From assembly GCA_030704615.1 (NCBI GenBank), contig CM060732.1, forward strand, positions 13,890,001-13,950,000: a stretch of 60,000 nt of DNA, written 5' to 3'. This DNA is from Takakia lepidozioides (taxonomy: Eukaryota; Streptophyta; Takakiopsida; Takakiales; Takakiaceae). The notes under the pieces were generated by a model that did no database searches, had not been told where the DNA came from, and saw nothing but the letters and a program-made list of their open reading frames with translations. Both the position numbers and the translations under genes were made by a program. Below, in pieces: positions 44,389-54,700 of the stretch (positions within the stretch are counted from its first letter, which is position 1; the number at the start of each line of letters is the position of its first letter).

Positions 44389-44734
44389 TGTTGATCCCGC
44401 ACTCGGTGACGACTTTCTTGTGGAGGTGGGGAAGCACTACTCACGGGCTCTTAAGCCAACAATGACAATCGAGAAACTACATCGTCTAGCCACAGCATGT
44501 GTGGATGCAACTGAGAAGGTTAATCATTCTGAACCAACTTGGACTCTTCATGCAACAATGTGTTCCCTTACTTTATTTCACTTACTAATATCCACGTTGG
44601 TTGGACAGATCCGGTGGCTCCAAATCTGGAATGGGTCTCAAAGTATTCGGGACATGTGGAGCTTCCCAAAACCTGACAAACTATCCGACCCCACATTCGA
44701 CCTCTGGATGAACCGCATGACATGGTGGTTTCAG
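44304..44734 (+). CDS. Two phase-0 exons of an unrecognised gene
   Basis: Exon 44,304(?)-44,518 encodes YVSAAEAKARLKYKSRMVKY, DPALGDDFLVEVGKHYSRAL and MTIEKLHRLATACVDATEK; donor GAGAAG/GTTAAT. Intron of 90 bp; acceptor GTTGGTTGGACAG. Exon 44,609-44,734 encodes IRWLQIWNGSQSIRDMWSFP and DPTFDLWMNRMTWWFQ; donor TTTCAG/GTTGTT. Matching phases and biased composition suggest genuine old exons. Truncated by repeat DNA from 44,871. No family recognised. Confidence 0.4.
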
Positions 44735-44870
44735 GTTGTTTTCAAGCTTTTTTGGTGCTTCCCCTCTTGTATCACGTAGATTTCTGGCATTTCTTGAAGA
44801 ATGCTGACTGATGGGGACTGTCCGCAGGTCACCACAAATGCGCAAGAGCAGTTGGACACCCAAGCCCACC

Positions 44871-45369
44871 AGATAACCTTGAACCAACCGTGCGCCCCAA
44901 TCACTACAATTGGGTCCGCCTTGGAATGCTGGCCTGAGGTACGGGAACACGCCGAAGCCGCACTACGACTTCGTCCCGAGGTTACACGATTATAGTACAT
45001 GAACGGAAGCACGTAGCTTCCGCGTTAGCCCGCACTACAAGGCAACCCCCTTGGTAGTGCAGTTATAGTACGCGCACGCGCCAGGTGCGCACTAGCACGT
45101 GAACTCCCAAAGAAGGCGCAAGTTTCCTTGCCCCTTGGATGGGAGTCACCCGATTTTGGCTCTTCGCAAACACACGATTACCCAATTTACCTCTCCCACT
45201 TTTGTAAGCTAGCATGCATTCTACACACTAGCCAACCACACCATGCATCACCATTCCAAACACAATAGGACGCACAATATTTGGAACCCATTTCTTTATA
45301 ACAAATTTTTGTACAATACAAGTTTTTGCAATCGGATTCCTGAGCTAGCTAAACCGGGCTAAGCATGCA
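44871..45369 (-). mobile_element. LTR 5' part, inverted
   Basis: On minus the LTR starts TGCATGCTTAGCCC at 45,369 after the purine tract and runs to ...GGTTATCT at 44,871, where it breaks. It includes about 100 bp (45,115-45,215) lost from the 4,425 copy. The rest of the same LTR resumes on plus at 46,883. Confidence 0.85.
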
Positions 45370-46882
45370 TTTCCTCCCCCACGCTCCAAGGTTGATGTCC
45401 CCATCAACGCTTCTTCCGCTTTTGAGGTCGCCCTTCGAAAGCTGCAACCGCCTCGGATGCGTTTCCCATTTCTGAGGCACGCACCCAAGATGCCTCCACA
45501 TGATGATAGCCCTTCCATTTGACGAGATACTCTGTTTCTCGGTTCCTGAACCTCCTCGACTTAAGTATTGCCTCCACCTCGTACTCAGGTTCATTTTCAT
45601 GATCCAACAGCATAGGTGGCGGACGCAACACTTGATGCCGATTCGGACGCGCTTCATCTTTGAAGTAAGGCTTCAAAGGGAGAAAAGGAATACTGGGTGC
45701 ACCTTGCTATTTGCCGGCAGCTCCAATTCATACACATCCTCATTCATAACCTTCCGAATGCGAAAGGGTCCCGCATACGGAGGCACGAACTTCGGACTCA
45801 CTTCCGGAGGTAGTCGGAAATTCTTGATGTTCAACCAGACCTCTGTGCCTGCCTAAAACTTCACTTCCCTCCACTTCCGATTCGCCTGCCTTTCATACCG
45901 TTTCCTAGCTTTGGCAATATTGTACTTTGCGAGCTTCAACAAACGCTCGCGTTCTTCCAGTACCGCCGCTACTGCCGGTTCCTCAACGTCCTGGGCGGCC
46001 CAACTTGTCGGCACCAGAGGTGCTTTTCCATAGACCAACACGAAAGGGGAAACTCCCGTTGCGGAGTGTTCTGTGTTATTATAACAGAACTCTGCCGCGT
46101 CTAAGTGTTCCATCCAGTCTGATTGGTCTGCCGACACGTAATTCCGCAAGAATTGCTTCACTACGGAATTTACTCTTTCCGTTTGGCCGTCTGTCGTAGG
46201 TCGGAAGGCGGTGCTCATCTTCAGCCTCGTCCCCATCTTTTTCCAAAGTGCTCTCCAGAATTTACTCGTAAACTTTGGATCGCGGTCCGAGACAATATCC
46301 TTCGGGACTCCATGATGCTTTAAGACGTGGCGAAGAAAAGTTGCCCTGTCTCCTGCGCCGTTGTCGTCTCCTTGGTGGGGATGAAATGGCCCATTTTACT
46401 GAACCTATCTACCACCACCATGATTGCATCAAATCCTTTTGACAGCGGCATAGCAGTCATGAAATCCATCGAGACGCTTTCCCAAGTCCCCTCTGGAATC
46501 GGCAAGGGTTGTAACAGCCCTGCTTGCTTTTTGTACTCGCTCCGGTTTTGTTGGCATGTGGTGCATGTCTTGACATACTCCTCTGCCTCCTCCCTCAGTT
46601 TGGGCCAGAAATACTCTTTCTTCAAGAGTGCCGCAGTGCGCTTGGCTCCGCCGTGGCCCGCAAGCGGACTATCATGGCATTTTCTCAAGAGACTATCCCT
46701 GATCCCTCCCTTCGGCACGTAGAGACGCTTTTGCTTATACCGGAGCAGTCCATTTTGCAAGTGGAACTGCGATTTAACCCCCATCCTCAAGTCCTTCATG
46801 ACGGACTTCGCCAGCTCATCCTTCCGGCAAGCCTTCCGGATCTTCCTTTGGAGTGCCGTCTTGTACACCAACAAGAGCTGCT
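45370..46882 (-). pseudogene. pol: Chromovirus integrase and chromodomain, copy C, inverted
   Basis: On minus: the integrase zinc finger from about 46,870 (RKIRKACRKDELAKSVMKDL, GHGGAKRTAALLKKEYFWPK, CTTCQQNRSEYK), core (SMDFMTAMPLSKGFDAIMV, VSDRDPKF, TDGQTERVN), C-terminal region (EVWLNIKNFRLPPEVSPKF) and chromodomain (EYLVKWKGYHHVEASWVRA, ending KRKKR near 45,404). A deletion in the core near 46,330 shifts the frame and a TAG stops it near 45,853. With the LTR start it forms a 2.0-kb block flipped relative to 46,883-47,974. Confidence 0.9.
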
Positions 46883-47974
46883 GTCAAAGAGGGTTCCAGG
46901 TGAACCCTTGCTCAAGGTGATGCCAAAAGCGGCATCATGAGCGATCGCAAGCAATGTTGTTGCAGTAAGGCGATTCGATCTTCGGGGAGGATCGTTCCTT
47001 GGCCTTGAAGTAGAGCAAGAAGAGTGCACTGGGAGGAGCTGGAGAGGCTCCACCCTTGGCCGCGACTTGGAGGAAGTCGGCCAAACTAGCTAGTGGAGAG
47101 TAGAGTCAAGTGTGGGGTTTGGTTCCTTACCATGGGACGCCATGGTATAGAAACAAACTCCTTGATGTGGGACGCCACAACTTGGATGTTCGTTTCTACA
47201 AAATGGACAAGTCGATGAGGACATCGACTCCCTGTGTTGTAGGGTGTGTGTCGCGGCCCTTTGCCTTGAGGGCAGGGGGGGTCGGGACACATGAGGGGCT
47301 GCCCCTGTGGTGGGGCAGCGGCAGCGATAGGTATGGGGGGCTGAGGCACCCTTGAGTGCCCAAGGCACTCAGGGAAGCGGAGGCGCTCACTAGGTGGAGC
47401 CCGACACACCGGGTTGCGGTGGGGGTGGCTCCACAAGGGGTGGTGGTAGCTTAGTGGGACTTAGTGGGGGTGGCATAGGACTCACCATGGGGGCGGAGAC
47501 CTCGTGGTGGGAGTCGTGGGGAGTCTTGGGACTCATCACGGTCCATAGGGGCCGTGGTGAGCGGGCCAAGACTCACCGCGACTCACCACCGGGAATCGAG
47601 GGTCTTCGTGGTGGTTCGCCATAAATGGCATGGCTAGTTGTGAAACCCCCGCGGACAGCTACAGAAGTATATATAGGGAGTAGTAACCCCGAGAACGGTG
47701 CAAGCCCGTTGGTGACCAAAAACTAGTGAGTAAGCGAGCGAGCCGGAAAGCGACCAAAGAGTGGGGAGCTGTTCCGGACTGCCATCTACCAAAGGGAATT
47801 CTCCTAGTCCCAATTAGGTGGAGGGTTCTAGAGGGAAGCAAAAGGGGACCGTTATGTCCCGGTGAGCAGCCGAAGCTCCAAGTTGGCCCGGGCGGCCAGG
47901 TTGGGAGTCAGGCGCGCGCATCAAAGCGAGTAACTATGACTTGAAGGGGAGTTTACCGAATTGAGGTGCGTGAC
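46883..47974 (+). mobile_element. LTR remainder, plus strand, ending in the host gene
   Basis: Begins GTCAAAGAGGGTTCCAGG, the point 5-6 bp past where the inverted LTR part stops, and runs through the TATA block (47,668) to the terminal GGTGCGTGACA at 47,974. The next base is in the reading frame of the unrecognised minus-strand gene. Confidence 0.88.
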
Positions 47975-48467
47975 ACACTCTCTGATTCGCGGATTGTTTC
48001 GTGGAAGGCGCCAGGATAGAAGGCGCATTTGGCGGGCAAATGAAGTCCCCAACAGCCCTGTATATGACGTTGTCCGATAGTGGAACTCGCCATTCCCTGC
48101 CGTCGCCGAAATCATCGTGGAGCACAACAATACTTTCGACTACAACTCCGTTTGCATCCTTCATTTCCTCCTCCAAAAATACCGACCCCGGTTTTAGGTG
48201 GTATCGAACGCAGAGATATTTCTCCATCACCCGACAGATCTCCCCTCTGCACGGAAATGTAGCTCTATGCTCGTGAGGAGGGCAGTACACTATAGCGCTC
48301 GGGTTTTCTGCCATGGGAGTTGTGCACACAAGACTGCACAGGACGGCGTTCGGACAAGCGCCCTGGGAGAATGGGGGATGCAGCGAGGGGAAGGAATGCA
48401 GGGCCGATTTTTGGAAGCGACGAAGCCTATTCACAAATCTGGGGAGCCATCTCTCCCAAAAATCCAC
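47975..48467 (-). CDS. Unrecognised protein exon, interrupted by an LTR
   Basis: Minus-strand reading frame. ATG at 48,467 (MDFWERWLPRFVNRLRRF) or, more likely from composition, at 48,314 (MAENPSAIVYCPPHEHRA). It encodes FPCRGEICRVMEKYLCVRYH, KPGSVFLEEEMKDANGVVVE, VLHDDFGDGREWRVPLSDNV and IYRAVGDFICPPNAPSILAP. After NQRV at 47,975 the frame enters the LTR and ends at 47,934. Either the LTR element truncated the gene or it sits in an intron next to this exon. No family recognised. Confidence 0.45.
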
Positions 48468-48732
48468 TGTCAGAGAGTTAATGAACCTTGTTTGTGGAAT
48501 GCGGCCCCTGGCCTTTGCGCAATAACTGCCAACGGTATGCAGTCAGAATGTATATGACCTGTGCAGATGCGCTGGGCAAACCAATCATTACGGCGTCTGA
48601 CAAGAAGCGTGGGGGGGGCGAGCGTGCAAGCACCTCCCCCATGGACAGAGGGAACTGACAGAGGTGGCATTCTAGTGGGTCTGATTACAAGATTGAGTGC
48701 CAGAACCTCGTTGCCATTCGTCAACATACAAC

Positions 48733-51700
48733 AGCGGCGCCGAATTTCCATCCGAGGCCCGTTGGATGAAGTCGTCTCGGGGGGAGAGGCCGACACCTGG
48801 CCGACAGAGAACATCCCCCGGATGGAAAAACGGCGCCGAATTTCCATCCGAGGCCCGTTGGATGAAGTCGTCTCGGGGGGAGAGGCCGACACCTGACCGA
48901 CTGAGATCATCCCCCGGATAGAAATTCGGCGCCGAATTTCCATCCGAGGCCCGTTGGATGAAGTCGTCTCGGGGGGAGAGGCCGACACCTGGCCGACAGA
49001 GAACATCCCCCGGATGGAAATTTGGCGCCGAATTTCCATCCGAGGCCCGTTGGATGAAGTCGTCTCGGGGGGAGAGGCCGACACCTGGCCCACAGAGAAT
49101 ATCCCCCGGATGGAAATTCGGCGCCGAATTTCCATCCGAGGCCCGTTGGATGAAGTCGTCTCGGGGGGAGACGCCGACACATGGCCGACAGAGAACATCC
49201 CTCGGATGGAAAAACAACGCCGAATTTCCATCGGAGGCCCGTTGGATGAAGTCGTATCGGGGGGAGACGCCGAGACCTGGCCAACAGCGAACATCCCCCG
49301 GATGGAAAAACGGCGCCGAATTTCCATCCGAGGCACATTGGATGAAGTCGTCTCGGGGGGAGAGGCCGACACCTGGCCGACTGAGATCATCCACCGGATG
49401 GAAATTCGGCGCCGAATTTCCATCCGAGGCCCGTGGGATGAAGTCGTCTCGGGGGGAGACGCCGACACATGGCCGACAGAGAACATCCCCCGGATGCAAA
49501 AACGTCGCCGAATTTCCGTCCGCGGCCCGTTGGATGAAGTCGTCTCGGGGGGAGACGCTGACACCTGGCCGACAGAGAACATCCCCCGGATGGAAATTCG
49601 GCGCCGAATTTCCATCCGAGGCCCCTTGGATGATGTCGTCTCGGGGGGAGAGGTCGACACCTGGCCGACTGAGAACATCCCCCGGATGGAAATTCGGCGT
49701 CGAATTTCCATCCGAGGCCCGTTGGATGAAGTCGTCTCGGGGGGAGAGGCCGACACCTGGCGAGCAGAGACCATCCCCCGGATGGAAAAACGGCGCCGAA
49801 TTTCCATTCGAGGCCTGTTGGATGAAGTCGTCTCGGGGTCAGAGGCCGACACTTGGCCGACTGAGATCATCCCCCGGATGGAAATTCAGCGCCGAATTTC
49901 CATCCGAGGCCCGTTGGATGAAGTCGTCTCGGGGGGAGGCACCGACACATGGCCGACAGGGGACATCCCCCGGATGGAAAAACGGCGCCGAATTTCAATT
50001 TGAGGCGGGTTGGATGAAGTCGTCTCGGGGGGAGACGCCGACACCTGGCCGACAGAGAACATCCCCCGGATGGAAATTCGGCGCCGAATTTCCATCCGAG
50101 GCCCGTTGGATGAAGTCGTCTCGGGGGGAGAGGCCGACACCTGGCCGACAGAGAACATCCCCGGATGGAAATTGGCGCCGAATTTCCATCCGAGGCCCGT
50201 TGGATGAAGTCGTCTCGGGGGGAGAGGCCGACACCTGGCCCACAGAGAATATCCCCCGGATGGAAATTCGGCGCCGAATTTCCATCCGAGGCCTGTTGGA
50301 TGAAGTCGTCTCGGGGGGAGACGCCGACACATGGCCGACAGAGAACATCCCCCGGATGGAAAAACAACGCCGAATTTCCATCGGAGGCCCGTTGGATGAA
50401 GTCGTATCGGGGGGAGACGCCGAGACTCCATGGCCGACAGAGAACATCCCCCGGATGGAAAAACGGCGCCGAATTTCCATCGGAGGCCCGTTGGATGAAG
50501 TCGTCTCGGGGAGGCCGAAGGCCGACACACTCCCCCCCCCGGATGGAAAAACGGCGCCGAATTTCCATCCGAGGCCCGTTGGATGAAGTCGTCTCGGGGG
50601 AGAGGCCGACACCTGGCCACGAGATCATCCCCCGGATGGAAATTCAGAATTTCCATCCGAGGCCCGTTGGATGAAGTCGTCTCGGGGGGAGACGCCGACA
50701 CCTGGCCGACAGAGAACATCCCCCGGATGAAAAACGGCGCCGAATTTCCATCCGAGGCCCGTTGGATGAAGTCGTCTCGGGGGAGAGGCCGACACCTGGC
50801 CGACTGAGAATCATCCCCCGGATGGAAAATTCGGCGCCGAATTTTCCATCCGAGGCCGTTGGATGAAGTCGTCTCGGGGGGAGAGGCCGACACTGGCCGA
50901 CAGAACATCCCCGGATGGAAAAACGGCGCCGAATTTCCATCCGAGCCCGTTGGATGAAGTCGTCTCGGGGGGAGACGCTGACACTGGCCGACAGAGAACA
51001 TCCCCGGATGGAAATTCGGCGCCGAATTTCCATCCGAGGCCCGATGAAGTCGTCTCGGGGAGAGCCGACATGGCCAGAACCCCCCGGATCGCCGAATTTC
51101 CATCCGAGGCCCGTTGGATGAAGTCGTCTCGGGGGGAGAGCCGACACCTGGCGACAGAGACATCCCCCGGATGGAAAACCGGGGTTGGATGAAGTCGTCT
51201 CGGGGAGAGGCCGGCCGATCATCCCCGGATCCGAATTTCCGAGGATGAAGTCGTCTCGGGGGAGACCGACAGTCGTCTCTTGGCCGACAAAGAACATCCC
51301 CCAGATGGAAGAAGCCGAATTTCCGTTGGAGAAGTCGTCTCGGGTGAGAGGCCGACACCTGGCCGACTGAGATCATCCCCGGATGGAAATTCGGCGCCGA
51401 ATTTCCATCCGAGGCCCGTTGGATGAAGTCGTCTCGGGGGAGACGCCGACACATGGCCGACAGAGGACATCCCCCGGATGGAAAAACGGAACCGAATTTC
51501 CATCCGAGGCCCGTTGGATGAAGTCGTCTCCGGGGGAGACGCCGACACCTGGCCGACAGAGAACATCCCCCGGATGGAAAAACGGCGCCGAATTTCCATC
51601 CGAGGCCCGTTGGATGAAGTCGTCTCGGGGTGAGAGGCCGACACCTGGCCGACTGAGATCATCCCCCGAATGGAAATTCGGCACCGAATTTCCATCCGAG

Positions 51701-54700
51701 GCCCGTTGGATGAAGTCGTCTCGGGGGGAGACGCCGACACCTAGCCGACAAAGAATATCCCCTGGATGGGAAAACAGCACCGAATTTCCATTTGAGGCCT
51801 GTTGGATGAAGTCGTCTCGGGGTGAGAGGCCGACACCTGGCCGACTGAGATCATCCCCCGGATGGAAATTCGGTGCCGAATTTCCATCCGAGGCCCGTTG
51901 GATGAAGTCGTCTCGGGGGGAGACGCCCACACATGGCCGACAGAGAACATCCCCGGATGGAAAAACGGCGCCGAATTTCCATCCGAGGCCCGTTGGATGA
52001 AGTCGTCTCGGGGGAGAGGATGACACCTGGCCGACTGAGAACATCGCCCGGAAGGAAATTCGGCGCCGAATTTCCATCCGAGGCCCGTTGGATGAAGTCG
52101 TCTCGGGGGAGACGCCGACGCATGGCCGACAGAGAATATCCCCCGGATGGAAAAACGACGCCGAATTTGCATCGGAGGCCCGTTGGATGAAGTCGTCTCA
52201 GGGGGAGACGCCGACACCTGGCCGACAAAGAACATCGGCCTCTCACCCGAGACGACTTCATCCAACGGCCCCCGGATGGAAAAACGGCGCCGAATTTCCA
52301 TCCGAGGCCCGTTGGATGAAGTCGTCTCGGGGTGAGAGGCCGACACCTGGCCAACTGAGATCATCCCCCGGATGGAAATTCAGTGTCGAATTTCCATCCA
52401 AGGCCCGTTGGATGAAGTCGTCTCGGGGGGAGACGCCGACACATGGCCGACAGAGAACATCCCCCGGATGGAAAAACGGCGCCGAATTTCCATCCGACGC
52501 CTGTGGGATGAAGTTGTCTCGGGGTCAGAGGCCGACACCTGGCCGACTGAGATCATCCCCCGGATGGAAATTCGGCGCCGAATTTCAATCCGAGGCCTGT
52601 TGGATGAAGTCGTCTCGGGGGGAGACGCCGACACATGGCCGACAGAGAACATCCCCCGGATGGAAAAACGGCGCCGAATTTCCATATGAGCCCCCTTGGA
52701 TGAAGTCGTCTCGGGGGGAGACGCTGACACGTGGCCGACAGAGAACATCCCCTGGATGGAAAAACAACGCCGAATTTCCATCCGCGGCCCGTTGGATGAA
52801 GTCGTCTCGGGGTGAGAGACCGACACCTGGCCGATAGAGAACATCCCCCGGATGGAAAAACGACGCGGAATTTCCATCCGAGGCCCGTTGGATGAAGTCG
52901 TCTCGGGGGGAGAGGCCGACACCTGGCCGACTGAGATCATCCCCCGGATGGAAAAACGACGCCCAATTTCCATCCGAGGCCCGTTGGATGAAGTCGTCTC
53001 GGGGAGAGACGCCGACACCTAGCCGATAAAGAACATCCCCTGGATGAAAAAACGGCACCGAATTTCCATTTGAGGCCCGTTGCATGAAGTCGTCTCGGGG
53101 TGAGAGGCCGACACCTGGCTGACTGAGATCATCCCCCGGATGGAAATTCGGCACCGAATTTTCATCCGAGGCCCGTTCGATGAAGTCGTCTCGGGGGAGA
53201 CGCCCACACATGGCCGACAGAGAACATCCCCCGGATGGAAAAACGGCGCCGAATTTCCATCCGAGGCCCGTTGGATGAAGTCGTCTCGGGGGGAGAGGCC
53301 GACACCTGGCCGACACTGAGAACATCGCCCGGATGGAAATTCGGCGCCGAATTTCCATCCGAGGCCCGTTGGATGAAGTCGTCTCGGGGGGAGACGCCGA
53401 CGCATGGCCGACAGAGAATATCCCCCGGATGGAAAACGACGCCGAATTTGCATCGGAGGCCCGTTGGATGAAGTCGTCTCAGGGGGAGACGCCGACACCT
53501 GGCCGACAGAGAACATCCCCCGGATGGAAAAACGGCGGCGAATTTCCATCCGAGGCCCGTTGGATGAAGTCGTCTCGGGGTGAGAGGCCGACACCTGGCC
53601 GACTGAGATCATCCCCCGGATGGAAATTCAGTGTCGAATTTGCATCGGAGGCCCGTTGGATGAAGTCGTCTCGGGGGAGACGCCGACACATGGCCGACAG
53701 AGAACATCCCCCGGATGGAAAAACGGCGCCGAATTTCCATCCGACGCCCGTTGGATGAAGTCGTCTTGGGGGGACGCCGACACCTGGCCGACAGAGAACA
53801 TCCCCCAGATGGAAAAAACGGCGCCGAATTTCCATCCGAGGCCCGTTGGATGAAGTCGTCTCGGGTGGAGAGGCCGACACCTGGCCGACTGAGATCATCC
53901 CCCGGATGGAAATTCGGCGCCAATTTTCCATCCGAGGCCGGCGGATGAAGTCGTCTCGGGGGGAGAGGTCGACTTCTGGCCGACAAAGAACATCCCCGGA
54001 TGGAAAAACGGCGCCGAATTTCCATATGAGGCCCTTGATGAAGTCGTCTCGGGGGAGACGCTGACACGTGGCCGACAGAGAACATCCCTTGGATGGAAAA
54101 ACGGCGCCGAATTTCCATCCGCGGCTCGTTGGATGAAGTCGTCTCGGGGGGAGACGCCCACACATGGCCGACAGAGAACATCCCCCGGATGGAAAAACGG
54201 CGCCGAATTTCCATCCGACGCCCGTTGGATGAAGTCGTCTTGGGGGGGGCCGCCGACACCTGGCCGACAGAAAACATCCCCCGGATGGAAAAACGGCGCC
54301 GAATTTCCATCCGAGGCCCGTTGGATGAAGTCGTCTCGGTGGAGAGGCCGACACCTGGCCGACTGAGATCATCCCCCGGATGGGAAATTCGGCGCCAATT
54401 TTCCATCCGAGCCGGCCGGATGAAGTCGTCTCGGGGGGAGTGGTCGACTTCTGGCCGACAAAGAACATCCCCCGGATGGAAAAACGGCGCCGAATTTCCA
54501 TATGAGGCCCCTTGGATGAAGTCGTCTCGGGGGGAGACGCTGACACGTGGCCGACAGAGAACATCCCTTGGATGGAAAAACGGCGCCAAATTTCCATCCG
54601 CGGCCCGTTGGATGAAGTCGTCTCGGGGTGAGAGGCCGACACCTGGCCGACAGAGAACATCCCCCGGATGGAAAAACGACGCGGAATTCCCATCCGAGGC

